A stretch of 60,232 bases of DNA, taken from positions 1-60,232 of IMG/VR virus record IMGVR_UViG_3300045921_000410; one strand, 5' to 3'. The notes beneath the pieces were generated by a model. That model was not told the origin of the DNA. It ran no database searches and saw only the letters and a list, made by a program, of their open reading frames with translations. A program made the translations under genes and the position numbers. Each line of letters starts with the position of its first letter. The stretch's first letter is position 1. Of this stretch, positions 17,453-25,504 are shown in pieces. Source of the DNA: a virus.

Positions 17453-18301
17453 CTACTTATCCGGATATAAACTGTAAGCTGTATTTTCCACGTTTGACCA
17501 AACTATAAAATCAATAACGCTTCTATCTTTTGGAATTTTATTTTTTTCAATGTATTCCATCACTTGTTTAGTTTCAGATTCATCAAACTTATCACCAAAC
17601 AATGAAAATTTTGGTTCATTAGGTTCTCCAAAAATTCCTTCATCAATCATTTCTCGTAAGTTATCTTGGAAAGCTTTTTTATTTTTCTTTAAGTGTTTTA
17701 GATTGTCATTTGTATAAGTGATTCCTTGGTAACCGTTTCCAGCTCCGTTATTAAAAATATCACTCCAAGATTCATTTAAATCTTTTTTAAAATAATCGTA
17801 TATAACTTTTTGAGAATCATTTAGATTACTTAACTGCCTTCCATCGTTTTTAGTTTCTATTTTATTTTCTATTGCAGATTTAATTTTTTGTTTATCGCTA
17901 TCCGACAAATTCTTAAACTTTTCTTCGTTCATAATCTTATCGGAAATTTCTTGTAATTTATGAACTGATTCTACTTCGTTTATTTTGTTCAATATTCCAG
18001 ATATATTTTCTTTATTACTTTTAATCCATACAGTCTTTTGATAATTTCCATTTTTTCCTTGAACTGTTATTTTTTTAGGAACTAATCCTTCTCTAGCTTT
18101 CATAAGATTTTCAATGCTATTGTACAACTGGGAAGCTTTCCGATAGTTTACTAAATTCCAAAAACTATTAGCCTTATTTGTTTGTAACTTAACTAACTCA
18201 GATTTAATCAAATTCATGTTTTCTTCTTCGTTATCTTTCGGAAAGCAAGCATCCACGAAATTTGAAATCCACTTTTTTTGTAAACTTAAAACTTTATCCA
18301 T
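17453..18301 (-). CDS. Polyvalent-type protein, DUF7222-like C-terminus
   Basis: 282 aa. Residues 65-105 (KAREGLVPKKITVQGKNG, then VWIKSN) match residues 80-110 of the 648-aa protein at 12372. The C-terminal half has NGAGNGYQGITYTNDN, a helical stretch and a final IVWSNVENTAYSLY, in the order I recall for DUF7222 of phage and plasmid polyvalent proteins. Function is unknown. The ATG at 18301 has AAAGGA upstream. It is divergent from the plus-strand gene at 18379. Confidence 0.6.
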   Translation of the reverse strand: MDKVLSLQKKWISNFVDACFPKDNEEENMNLIKSELVKLQTNKANSFWNLVNYRKASQLYNSIENLMKAREGLVPKKITVQGKNGNYQKTVWIKSNKENISGILNKINEVESVHKLQEISDKIMNEEKFKNLSDSDKQKIKSAIENKIETKNDGRQLSNLNDSQKVIYDYFKKDLNESWSDIFNNGAGNGYQGITYTNDNLKHLKKNKKAFQDNLREMIDEGIFGEPNEPKFSLFGDKFDESETKQVMEYIEKNKIPKDRSVIDFIVWSNVENTAYSLYPDK

Positions 18302-18363
18302 GTTTCTGTCCTTTTATTTTTTTTAATAGATTTGGATTTTCGAATTGACTCATAGTAAATTCC

Positions 18364-18369
18364 TATAAT
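18364..18369 (+). promoter_or_regulatory. Candidate -10 box for the plus-strand gene
   Basis: A perfect TATAAT lies 9 bases before the ATG at 18379, so transcription would start at or near that ATG. A TTGACT box is 13 bases upstream, too close for a normal sigma-70 spacer, so the -35 is uncertain. Confidence 0.4.
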
Positions 18370-18378
18370 ATGTACTTT

Positions 18379-18705
18379 ATGGAAACCGTTGAAACAATTC
18401 AATCTAAAATTAATATTCTGAAAAAGCAAATAGAAGAAATTTTCTTAATTTCAAAGGTGGAAAAAATATACCAATCAAAACAAAACCATACTTATATTAC
18501 ACTAAATTTATCACTTGATAACCTAAGCATAGATATTTTGGAAAAAAATATTGGGCAATTAAAACAAATAATGATTGAATTTAATAAACTTAAAACCCAA
18601 CAAAATATTTTATTTAACGCCGAACAAAAACAGATATTAGAGACAAACGCCGTCGGTTTGGGTACTGACAAACTCCCAGGAATTAATTCTTCAATCCCAT
18701 TTTGA
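18379..18705 (+). CDS. Only plus-strand gene, coiled-coil unknown
   Basis: 108 aa from the ATG at 18379; another in-frame ATG is at 18370. Neither has a Shine-Dalgarno site, and TATAAT just upstream suggests a leaderless mRNA. The protein is K/E/I-rich with heptad-like helices (SKINILKKQIEEIF and LEKNIGQLKQIMIEFNKL) and a short G/P-rich tail. No minus-strand frame competes here and codon use is phage-like. It converges on the nuclease gene and overlaps its 3' end by 15 bases. A small regulator or anti-repressor is possible, but nothing shows it. Confidence 0.65.
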   Translation: METVETIQSKINILKKQIEEIFLISKVEKIYQSKQNHTYITLNLSLDNLSIDILEKNIGQLKQIMIEFNKLKTQQNILFNAEQKQILETNAVGLGTDKLPGINSSIPF

Positions 18706-19230
18706 ATTTAAGAAATACTTCATATCCCACAAAGAAACTCTACCTTTTTTGATCCAAGGAATCATAAAATATTTTTTTAATTCTTGTAAGGTTATTTCCT
18801 TAGTATCCGAATCCCAGAGTTTCTTCATCTCTTCCGGCTTTATCACAACTATAAATTTTTCAGAACCGTTTCTATTCTCAAATTCTACTCCAATCAGAAA
18901 ACACGCTCTCAGACCTTGCCTCTTTGCTTTTAATAAACCTTCGATTTGATTTGGTCTTATGTTATGTTTAGGTTTTTCTGATTTACGTATATCTTTAATC
19001 TGGAAGGCACCAGAACTTTTATGAAATTTTAATTCAATTCCCATTCTCGTTTCTTGTTTCAATCCTTGACTTTTTGGAGTAAAAAGAAAACAATCAAAAG
19101 GCTTTTCAACTATAAAGCGACTAATTCCAGCTAAACCCATTCCATCTGGTATTTTGTAGAACCAGAACTCATTAAACTGGATTGCTAAGCTTTTGGCAAT
19201 TGACAATCTTAAATCGACTTCATTTTTCAC
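18691..19230 (-). CDS. RecU/VRR-NUC-like PD-(D/E)xK nuclease
   Basis: 179 aa. The core KPFDCFLF ... RMGIELKFHK gives D46 and E66-x-K68, then IRPNQIEGLLKAKRQGLRACFLIGV, the I-x-x-x-Q-I-x-x-L helix and strand seen in RecU-type Holliday junction resolvases. It would cut branched DNA. It lies with MuF-like and zincin genes rather than in the recombination block, so it may be part of a packaged protein set. Confidence 0.6.
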   Translation of the reverse strand: MKNEVDLRLSIAKSLAIQFNEFWFYKIPDGMGLAGISRFIVEKPFDCFLFTPKSQGLKQETRMGIELKFHKSSGAFQIKDIRKSEKPKHNIRPNQIEGLLKAKRQGLRACFLIGVEFENRNGSEKFIVVIKPEEMKKLWDSDTKEITLQELKKYFMIPWIKKGRVSLWDMKYFLNSKWD

Positions 19231-20660
19231 TTAGCTAACCAATTCCAAAGCGATTTTGCTTTCTCTAAGACTGTAGGCTTTGATTCTTTTATCTCCACAA
19301 CTGGGGAATTCTCTGGTAACTTTCGCCAACTACTGTAAACTATCTTAGCACCGTTTTCAGTTTTTTCTAAACGCATCGGCTCCGGTAACTTCTTACCCTT
19401 CGCCTTACATAAAGTTAAAATACAATTTGCATAAGGAACGGTTTTTTTGTACTCTGTGGTAAATTCGTAAGTCTTTTCTAATTTCAATTCGTTTGGATTT
19501 GATTTCATAAATTCCCAGTCAATCTCCCCACTACGATTATCTGTGATCAATATCATATCTTTTAGTTTCCCATCCAAAACTTGAAAGTACGATCGAGTCA
19601 CTGATGACTTTAATAATCCAACCGGAATATCGCTTGCGATATATTTTACTTTTTGTTCAATTTCATTTGTCTTATTATTAGATATAAAAGCTTTAAAAAG
19701 TTTTTTGTTTTTTAAATTCACTAATATAGGTTCTTTCATTATATGCTTAATATATGATTTGGTCAAAGATTCTAAACTACGAAAATTTTGACTATCAATA
19801 ATACTCTTCTCTCTCCGCATAAAAATATTTTCTAATAGATTATATCCATCTAAAAAAGTATTTTTAAGAATTTCAAAATAACCTTCATTGAAAATTAATC
19901 CCAGCATATACCAAGCATAAGTAGTACAAAAAAGCTCTTCTCCATTTGACAATTCATAAGGGTTCTTAATTATTTTTGGCACTGTTTCTTCTTTATCTAT
20001 ATTAATATTTTTTAAAATAGATTTCCAACTATCCTTCTCAGTATCCGTTAACACCGTATTCCAATAAACATGACCAATCTCATGTAACACGGCTTCTAAA
20101 ATATTGTCACTCTGTAGCACAGTTATATTTACTCCAATCGAGTGAGCTACCTGATGATCTTTTCTTTCTTCTTTACTGGGTTTTTTTGCGGTTAAAATTA
20201 CAGGGCTAGAAGGTAGATATTTTTTGGGTAGTATATCTAATTTCTGTAATACTTCTATTGATTTAAATAGTTTTAAATTATTTTCTGAATCCCAGTTCGA
20301 TTGGATGGGATCATAAATTACAAAACTATTATTAAAATTTAAAGCACGATAAGGCTCACCGGTAAGATATACTGCCTCGCCATTCCATTTATTTTCAAAA
20401 ATGCGATCTGGAACCAGTGCCCAAAGTCCTGTGGAATCTAAAATCACTAGTCCGGACTCATCCTCACCTACCACTGCATAAACTTTATTATTTAGTTTAA
20501 CAAATACAGGTTTTCCATCAATTACATAATCTTTAATCCGATTAGTATTAGAACTCACAACTTTAACACAACCGTGATTTCTACTTTCAAGCTCTGAACA
20601 AATTGTTTCTAATTCTTGAAAATCTTTATTTAATACTTCTCTAATTTCTGAATGATTCAT
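19227..20660 (-). CDS. Zincin metallopeptidase, polyvalent type
   Basis: 477 aa. HEIGH at residues 193-197 is an HExxH zinc site, and NGEELFCTTYAWYM some 55 residues later could give the third ligand (gluzincin pattern). The rest has no known domain for me. Zincin domains are frequent in MuF-linked and polyvalent proteins, where they may mature partner proteins or attack host proteins; that role is inference. Coupled to both neighbours by start-stop overlap. Confidence 0.65.
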   Translation of the reverse strand: MNHSEIREVLNKDFQELETICSELESRNHGCVKVVSSNTNRIKDYVIDGKPVFVKLNNKVYAVVGEDESGLVILDSTGLWALVPDRIFENKWNGEAVYLTGEPYRALNFNNSFVIYDPIQSNWDSENNLKLFKSIEVLQKLDILPKKYLPSSPVILTAKKPSKEERKDHQVAHSIGVNITVLQSDNILEAVLHEIGHVYWNTVLTDTEKDSWKSILKNINIDKEETVPKIIKNPYELSNGEELFCTTYAWYMLGLIFNEGYFEILKNTFLDGYNLLENIFMRREKSIIDSQNFRSLESLTKSYIKHIMKEPILVNLKNKKLFKAFISNNKTNEIEQKVKYIASDIPVGLLKSSVTRSYFQVLDGKLKDMILITDNRSGEIDWEFMKSNPNELKLEKTYEFTTEYKKTVPYANCILTLCKAKGKKLPEPMRLEKTENGAKIVYSSWRKLPENSPVVEIKESKPTVLEKAKSLWNWLAK

Positions 20661-22021
20661 TTATTCTTTTTCCTTGATCCGACCCATTCTGGATAGTATT
20701 CTTTTTCTTTTCTGTATTTGCCTTGCATATAATCAGAATCTTTCTTTGCTCTTACTGCCTCGGCTTTGTTTTGTACATTCATAAGTTTATCATTTAACTT
20801 TTTATAAAATTCGTCAAATATAAGATCAAGCTTGTCATCTTTTTCTTCCGCTACTTTTTTTATTTCTGGGATTCTTAATAATGGGTTCCAGGTCTCCCTA
20901 TCTGGGAAAAATCTACTCATAACCGCTCTACCGTACGGATGAGCCGGAGTACAAACTCTCCATTTATCTTTTTTAAATCCGACATTATTTTTACCTGACC
21001 AATAAGCAATATCTGTATATGGGTCATTAATACCCATTGCCGACAAACTATCATTATTCTGATTTTTAACCTCACTAGAAGGTATAAGTCTAACAATGGT
21101 TCCTTCCCTTGGTTGACAAAAATCACAAGTCCCACCAGTGAACACAAAATAAACAGGTGTTTTACTTGCTTCTCCTTCCAAAGTTCCGGCTTTCATTGAC
21201 TCATGGTACATTGCAAGCTCTGTATATGCTACACGTCTCCAATCTCTCTTAGTAGAAAGTAGAGTATCATTTGACAACTCTGGATTATCTTTTATATAAT
21301 CTTTGGCACCAAAGTATAGATTACTCGACAATTCCATAGGAGAAATTCCGTTCATTGCACCTAATCGAATTTGATTTGCAATCATTGATCTAGTGTCTTC
21401 ATCTACTCGCTTAACATAATCAGCCATCCTACTGTAGGAATTCGTCAAAGCTTTCAACTGGTATCTATCCGCATCTAATCGTTTTTGAAAATCTGTATAA
21501 GTATCCGGAACATAGCCAAAGAATGTACTCGCTTCAACTTCTTCAAATGTTTTCTTACCGTACGTTTTAACCGGAGATTTTTCTGACTCTTTAAGGAGGG
21601 AATATAAAGAGAGGGCTGAGGATTTTACTGCCCCCTCTTCCGCTAACCTATTCAAATAAGGTTCTAAATAATTTTTAATTTGTTTATCAATTTCTCGATA
21701 TTGATCCGGAGTCATAACAGTTTTTAGATTGATTTTTATTTTTTGTAATTCAAACGGCGAAAAAACTGATCCGGGAAATCTTCTTAAAAAATAACCTTTG
21801 ATATTTTTTGGAAGCTTTGCGAAATCTCCTAAAAACGATTTGAATAGCTCTTTATCTGTTTTAATTTTATTTGGATTTGCAATTCCTAAGTTATGAACTA
21901 TCCCAGTAACGACATTAAAAATCAATAACTCGACTACGTTTGAAAACTCCTCCGATAAATCCTCTAAATAATATAACTGCTCTGGTTCTTTACTATTTTC
22001 CAATTTTTTGAACCTTCCCAT
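20657..22021 (-). CDS. MuF-like minor head protein
   Basis: 454 aa. The C-terminal half has the MuF signature order: DWRRVAYTELAMYHESMKAG, then FTGGTCDFCQPREGTIV and a late TPAHPYGRA taking the place of the usual HPxCRC. MuF-type proteins bind the portal inside the head and often carry or accompany effector domains. In most phages this gene follows the portal directly; here it is separated by about 11 kb of lysis and accessory genes. The start at 22021 overlaps the upstream gene. Confidence 0.7.
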   Translation of the reverse strand: MGRFKKLENSKEPEQLYYLEDLSEEFSNVVELLIFNVVTGIVHNLGIANPNKIKTDKELFKSFLGDFAKLPKNIKGYFLRRFPGSVFSPFELQKIKINLKTVMTPDQYREIDKQIKNYLEPYLNRLAEEGAVKSSALSLYSLLKESEKSPVKTYGKKTFEEVEASTFFGYVPDTYTDFQKRLDADRYQLKALTNSYSRMADYVKRVDEDTRSMIANQIRLGAMNGISPMELSSNLYFGAKDYIKDNPELSNDTLLSTKRDWRRVAYTELAMYHESMKAGTLEGEASKTPVYFVFTGGTCDFCQPREGTIVRLIPSSEVKNQNNDSLSAMGINDPYTDIAYWSGKNNVGFKKDKWRVCTPAHPYGRAVMSRFFPDRETWNPLLRIPEIKKVAEEKDDKLDLIFDEFYKKLNDKLMNVQNKAEAVRAKKDSDYMQGKYRKEKEYYPEWVGSRKKNK

Positions 22022-22388
22022 TTACCGTGTATAAATAATAAGGTTGTTCTGGATTCACCGGATTGCTTACTTGAATTACTATTCGATAAGCTTCTCTTTG
22101 CCACTTCTCCAACTCTTCTAAATTATTTGCTAAATCTTTAATATTACAATCTGGAATATAACTAGAATCTGTACCATCCAAAATATCCATGAACTCGACT
22201 GACTTAAAATCTTTCATAATTTTAAAATGTTCGTATTTGGACGGAGTGTAAAAATAACAAACCTTAACCTTTTCTTTTTCGGTTTTGTTATTAATTAATA
22301 AGCTATTAATTCCAATGTCGGAAAACGAAACATATCCAAAAATATCTTTTCTAACTTCTTTAAAATTACTTCCTAAGTAAACTTGCAT
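21993..22388 (-). CDS. Unknown protein upstream of MuF-like gene
   Basis: 131 aa from the ATG at 22388 (a longer start at 22412 is possible but weaker). Mixed alpha/beta, no motif recognised; it overlaps the MuF-like gene by 29 bases and is first after the terminator at 22436-22465, so it probably heads the late polyvalent-protein operon. Confidence 0.55.
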   Translation of the reverse strand: MQVYLGSNFKEVRKDIFGYVSFSDIGINSLLINNKTEKEKVKVCYFYTPSKYEHFKIMKDFKSVEFMDILDGTDSSYIPDCNIKDLANNLEELEKWQREAYRIVIQVSNPVNPEQPYYLYTVNGKVQKIGK

Positions 22389-22435
22389 AAATATAAATTT
22401 AAAAAAACACACTTAAAAAATCAATCTAAAAAGGC

Positions 22436-22465
22436 ATAAAAAAAGGGAACCGGCATGGTTCCCTT
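22436..22465 (-). terminator. Rho-independent terminator
   Basis: AAGGGAACC and GGTTCCCTT form a perfect 9-bp stem with a 5-nt loop, followed by T7 on the minus strand. It ends the single-gene unit 22475-22681. Confidence 0.85.
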
Positions 22466-22474
22466 AAATGTTTT

Positions 22475-22681
22475 TTACGATACTAATTCGAAAGTGTAGT
22501 AGTGATGGATTTTTGAAAAATAATCTTCAAAAGAGAAAAATCCTTGTGAATCAAACCACTCAAATTTTGACTCATTACTCCAATCCATAGAAGCAATATG
22601 TTTTTGTGCTTCCTCAATACTTTCGAAATCCATGTAAAATGGTCTACCGATAGATTTATCTACAATTTTAACTTGTGCCAT
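22475..22681 (-). CDS. Small unknown accessory protein
   Basis: 68 aa, acidic and aromatic-rich, with IEEAQKHIASMDW and a final beta-like YYTFELVS. It has a GAGGT ribosome site, the shared 5' element just upstream and its own terminator, so it is a complete one-gene transcription unit. Function unknown. Confidence 0.65.
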   Translation of the reverse strand: MAQVKIVDKSIGRPFYMDFESIEEAQKHIASMDWSNESKFEWFDSQGFFSFEDYFSKIHHYYTFELVS

Positions 22682-22734
22682 TTGCTCACCTCTTACACTA
22701 ATAGAAGTAAACTAAAACAAAAAAGTGTCGCTTA
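22682..22734 (-). promoter_or_regulatory. Shared 5' element, copy 1
   Basis: Reads GCGACAC, a T-rich stretch, TTTACTT, then an A/T box and GAGGT before the ATG at 22681. This copy differs at the 3' end (GTGTAAGAGGTGAGCAA). The TAA in front of GCGACAC is the stop codon of the gene at 22732-22905. Confidence 0.65.
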
Positions 22735-22905
22735 TTTTTTCCACGGATTTGCAAACCAGGTTTTAACTGGTTTTTTAGGTTCTGATTGTTTTAACAGATT
22801 TAAAAATTCCTGGGATTTATCTTTGCTATTGGATGGGCTTTTATTTTCTTTTTCCCGATTATTTTTAAAATTTAGCTCACTGGATGAATTTATTTTCTGA
22901 ATCAT
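22732..22905 (-). CDS. Small charged protein
   Basis: 57 aa, missed by length filters. The ATG at 22905 follows AGGAGAG at good spacing. Rich in K, N, S and E with a C-terminal VKTWFANPWKK. It sits between a terminator upstream and the shared 5' element downstream. Disordered by appearance; function unknown. Confidence 0.6.
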   Translation of the reverse strand: MIQKINSSSELNFKNNREKENKSPSNSKDKSQEFLNLLKQSEPKKPVKTWFANPWKK

Positions 22906-22924
22906 TTTTATATCTCTCCTAAAA

Positions 22925-22960
22925 ATAAAAAAAAGGGGAATCCGAAATGGACTCCCCTTT
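22925..22960 (-). terminator. Rho-independent terminator
   Basis: AAAGGGGAATCC pairs with GGACTCCCCTTT around GAAAT; the single mismatch is a G-U pair in minus-strand RNA. A T-rich tail follows. It ends the unit of the disrupted gene 22966-23150. Confidence 0.8.
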
Positions 22961-22965
22961 AAAAA

Positions 22966-23150
22966 CTATCCAATCAACCCAGCGTCAATAAGATTTTGAG
23001 CTGTTCGACCGTAATGTCCTTGTAATTGCCAAACTAATTTAGAATCCAAACTAATTTAGAATCCAAAATACTTTGAAAAAATTCAATCATTTCAGATTCA
23101 GTCATTTCACCGGATTCATAAGCAATTATTTGATCGACTAAATTTTCCAT
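22966..23150 (-). pseudogene. Small phage gene broken by a 17-bp duplication
   Basis: The ATG at 23150 starts a frame that ends after 38 codons. The cause is a perfect tandem 17-bp duplication (23031-23047 and 23048-23064). Without one copy the frame is 55 aa and continues into WQLQGHYGRTAQNLIDAG, a C-terminus I know from a widespread small phage protein family of unknown role. So the start, the shared 5' element, the rest of the gene and the terminator are intact and only the duplication breaks it. As it stands, only a 38-aa protein ending LVWILN can be made. Confidence 0.8.
23031..23064. repeat. 17-bp perfect tandem duplication
   Basis: Two adjacent identical copies of aaactaatttagaatcc inside a small gene. 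The unit length is not a multiple of three, so it shifts the frame; loss of one copy would restore the gene. Confidence 0.95.
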
Positions 23151-23204
23151 CGTTTTTACCTCTTTCATTTATAAAAGTAAACTAAAAAGAAAAAGTGTCG
23201 CTTA
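23151..23204 (-). promoter_or_regulatory. Shared 5' element, copy 2
   Basis: Full form of the element: GCGACAC, T-rich tract, TAGTTTACTT, ATAA, then ATGAAAGAGGTAAAAACG in front of the ATG. The upstream ATG of this leader is in frame with the gene and 18 bases away. The same 50 bases recur before other genes up to 29.8 kb. Confidence 0.7.
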
Positions 23205-23567
23205 TTTATTATTCACGAACTCTTGAACATAATTTGGCAAGTCCAGAACTAAATCCCCACCTCGATAAAGGTCATGAAAAGAAACAAAATCAGAAAAATA
23301 ACTATCCCCCGATAGTTTACTTTTTTCTATTTTGTCTAATATATCAAAACCATAAATCGCAAATAGATTGGATTCTTCTATCACCGCAACGACTGTTAAA
23401 GTCAAAGGAACTTCTTCCGATGGTTTGACAAAAAAAGTACAACTTGACTTTCTATCACCAAACAAAGACATTAATATTCTTAGTCTATCACCAAAATCAG
23501 CTCCTTTTGCAACGGCAATAAGATACCTCTTAAATTTTCTTTTGTGTTTTATTTTTGACCATTGCAT
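23202..23567 (-). CDS. Unknown accessory protein
   Basis: 121 aa, basic N-terminus (KIKHKRKFKRYL) followed by a beta-rich domain with LTLTVVAVIEE. The stop codon TAA is the first part of the next gene's shared element (TAAGCGACAC). It probably shares a message with the gene at 23571. No family recognised. Confidence 0.55.
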   Translation of the reverse strand: MQWSKIKHKRKFKRYLIAVAKGADFGDRLRILMSLFGDRKSSCTFFVKPSEEVPLTLTVVAVIEESNLFAIYGFDILDKIEKSKLSGDSYFSDFVSFHDLYRGGDLVLDLPNYVQEFVNNK

Positions 23568-23570
23568 AAT

Positions 23571-24182
23571 CTACTCCACAAGAACATGGTAAGCATCCAA
23601 AAAGTTTCTCACTTCTTTGGCTTCCACGTTACTAGCAAGATGATTCTGTTTTAAAAAACTGGGGTCGTTTTCTATACTTTGTACGAATTCGTGCCTGAAC
23701 GGACAAACTACAAACAAAATATTTTTATCTTCATTAATAAACGTTAACTTTTGCGGTACCGGTTTATTAAGCATTACTGTCCAGTTTTCACCAATCAATA
23801 AATTAAAATAAAACACGTCGATACATACATTACAAAAAGGAATAATACTAACGTATTTTATTTTATCTTTTTTCTTAACACCTTTTTCTTTTTTTAAATT
23901 CAGCTTGTAGACACTTTCCGATACTTTTAATTTAATCACATTCCTCCATTCTTCTTTTAATTTTACATGAAAGTCGGCAATATTGAATCCATCTAATTCT
24001 GGATACCTTAAATATTGTGACTTACTCCAATACTTCCCAAATAAATCAGATTGAACAACGACTAGAGAACTTAAATCAGTTGCAATAAACCGATTTACTT
24101 TTTTATTCTTAGATGGTTCAACTAAAATGAAATTGTTTAAATTAGTTTTTTTATTAATTATTTTTTCTATTATTTTATTCAT
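23571..24182 (-). CDS. Unknown accessory protein
   Basis: 203 aa, beginning with a lysine/isoleucine-rich helix and containing a mixed domain with cysteines in PFCNVCIDVF and VVCPFRHEF. No recognisable family. It lies between the DUF932-type gene's terminator and the gene at 23202 and has no shared 5' element of its own. Confidence 0.55.
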   Translation of the reverse strand: MNKIIEKIINKKTNLNNFILVEPSKNKKVNRFIATDLSSLVVVQSDLFGKYWSKSQYLRYPELDGFNIADFHVKLKEEWRNVIKLKVSESVYKLNLKKEKGVKKKDKIKYVSIIPFCNVCIDVFYFNLLIGENWTVMLNKPVPQKLTFINEDKNILFVVCPFRHEFVQSIENDPSFLKQNHLASNVEAKEVRNFLDAYHVLVE

Positions 24183-24196
24183 TTTTTTTACTCCTT

Positions 24197-24229
24197 AAAA
24201 AAAATACCCGCCAAAAAATTGACGGGTAT
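24197..24229 (-). terminator. Rho-independent terminator
   Basis: ATACCCG pairs with CGGGTAT, followed on the minus strand by a run of T. It ends the DUF932-like gene. Confidence 0.8.
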
Positions 24230-24250
24230 AGTAAATTGTTGTGAGAGATT

Positions 24251-25024
24251 TTATGCTTCGACTAAATCGTTAGCAAGATTTAATAGTTTTGTGTTTAAAT
24301 CGACAAGTACCTCCATAGATTTAATTTTTCTAGTTCTTCTTAACTTGCCTTTTTTCGAAACAATATGCAAGTTTCCCCTAACCAACGACTCTTGAACTCG
24401 ATTCAAAACATTCCAAAGATTGTCTTCTTTTTGTTCAAAGTGTAAGCATCGCACAGATTCTTCTACAGTACTTTGATTGAACTGCTCTGAATCGTATCTT
24501 AACTCGATAGCTTTTTGAGCGAAAACTTTTACTTGTTCTGGGGAAAGAACTTTTTCCTCGAAACGTCTAATTCCATTTGCAAATTTATTTACCAGTAAAT
24601 CGAACTGAGAAATAAATGTTTTCATCGCTTGAAATCCGTTTTCAGAGTGCCGGATCGAAATTGCATTTCCTTTTCCCAGCATATCTTTGGAAAATAACTG
24701 GTTAGCACAAGCCACGACCATACATCCGATAAACAACTGCAAACCGGAAGTACCGTTATGAGAATTCCGAATGCAAAACTGAATTGATTTCTTGCCATCA
24801 CGAAAATTTGGATGTTCCATGATGATTATATGTTTCTGAAAACCATCGATTCCTCGCTCGATAGATTTCTTTCTTAAATTTGCCTCACCGGTTCTAACCA
24901 CGTTCCAACCGTATTTTTCGGCTTCTTTGATAACTTCCAAAGTAGAGATAAATCTATATTTATCTGTACGATCAGAATGCTTACAAACCGCCAAAGCTGA
25001 TTTTGGTAAAATTGATTGATTCAT
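24251..25024 (-). CDS. DUF932-family phage/plasmid protein
   Basis: 257 aa. Typical DUF932 features in order: FISTLEVIKEAEKYGWNVV, GFQKHIIIMEHP, IQFCIRNSHNGTSGLQLF, then a cysteine-flanked VVACANQLF and ISIRHSENGF. DUF932 proteins are common in phages and plasmids near replication or accessory genes; their function is unknown. The ATG has AGGAG upstream, a variant of the shared element in front and a terminator behind, so it is a stand-alone unit. Confidence 0.75.
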   Translation of the reverse strand: MNQSILPKSALAVCKHSDRTDKYRFISTLEVIKEAEKYGWNVVRTGEANLRKKSIERGIDGFQKHIIIMEHPNFRDGKKSIQFCIRNSHNGTSGLQLFIGCMVVACANQLFSKDMLGKGNAISIRHSENGFQAMKTFISQFDLLVNKFANGIRRFEEKVLSPEQVKVFAQKAIELRYDSEQFNQSTVEESVRCLHFEQKEDNLWNVLNRVQESLVRGNLHIVSKKGKLRRTRKIKSMEVLVDLNTKLLNLANDLVEA

Positions 25025-25078
25025 TTTATTTATTCTCCTGTTATTAATATAAGTAAAACAAATTAAAAAAGTGTCGTC
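25025..25078 (-). promoter_or_regulatory. Shared 5' element, variant copy 3
   Basis: Begins GACGACAC with T-rich tract and TTTTACTT, but the ribosome-site half differs (CAGGAGAATAAATAAA). It precedes the DUF932-like gene. The variation separates a conserved upstream part from an exchangeable translation-start part. Confidence 0.6.
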
Positions 25079-25080
25079 AC

Positions 25081-25119
25081 AAAAAAAATCCTCCCAAGGT
25101 TTTTAATCTTGGAAGGATT
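25081..25119 (-). terminator. Rho-independent terminator
   Basis: AATCCTCCCAAG pairs with CTTGGAAGGATT; the one mismatch is G-U in the minus-strand RNA. T8 follows. It ends the gene at 25126. Confidence 0.85.
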
Positions 25120-25125
25120 CTGAAA

Positions 25126-25449
25126 TTAAGCTCCGTACTCTCTGCGATAGTGAGAGTAAGATTTTCCTCGACTCCCTCTCCAATAAGAGGCATATGAATC
25201 AGCGTTTCTTTCGTTGTGCTCTTTAAGCTCCTTACTGTATTTCCATCGGGCAATTTGCACAATTTCACAGAACTCTCTGTAATTTACAATTTTCCCGATT
25301 TCTGCATAGGCTTGAGGAATTGTCTTACCGTTGACATCGATAGAAAATAAAAGATTTCCATCCGAATCCTCACCATAAACCGTAATGGTTTCTTGATATA
25401 AATCAACCGAACTATCTAGTTCAATATTTTGTTTTTCTACTGTTCTCAT
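25126..25449 (-). CDS. Unknown accessory protein
   Basis: 107 aa from the ATG at 25449, which follows the shared GAGGTAAAAACG leader. Acidic N-terminal half with a beta pattern (ITVYGEDSDGNLLFSIDVNG) and a Y/R/S-rich C-terminus. A one-gene unit with element and terminator. No family recognised. Confidence 0.6.
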   Translation of the reverse strand: MRTVEKQNIELDSSVDLYQETITVYGEDSDGNLLFSIDVNGKTIPQAYAEIGKIVNYREFCEIVQIARWKYSKELKEHNERNADSYASYWRGSRGKSYSHYRREYGA

Positions 25450-25500
25450 CGTTTTTACCTCTTTCATTTATAAAAGTAAACTAAAAAAAAGTGTCGCTTA
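25450..25500 (-). promoter_or_regulatory. Shared 5' element, copy 4
   Basis: Same as copy 2 but with a T tract about 3 bases shorter. That length change between GCGACAC and the downstream part argues against a fixed -35/-10 spacing across these two blocks. Confidence 0.7.
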
Positions 25501-25504
25501 GAAT

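Noticed and set aside
20917-21147. Extra minus-strand frame inside the MuF-like gene
   Set aside because: Shadow of the strongly supported MuF-like frame; no ribosome site and a hydrophobic, cysteine-containing nonsense-like sequence.
25077-25268. Second minus-strand frame under the gene at 25126
   Set aside because: It runs through the terminator stem and has no ribosome site; the frame with the shared leader is the real one.
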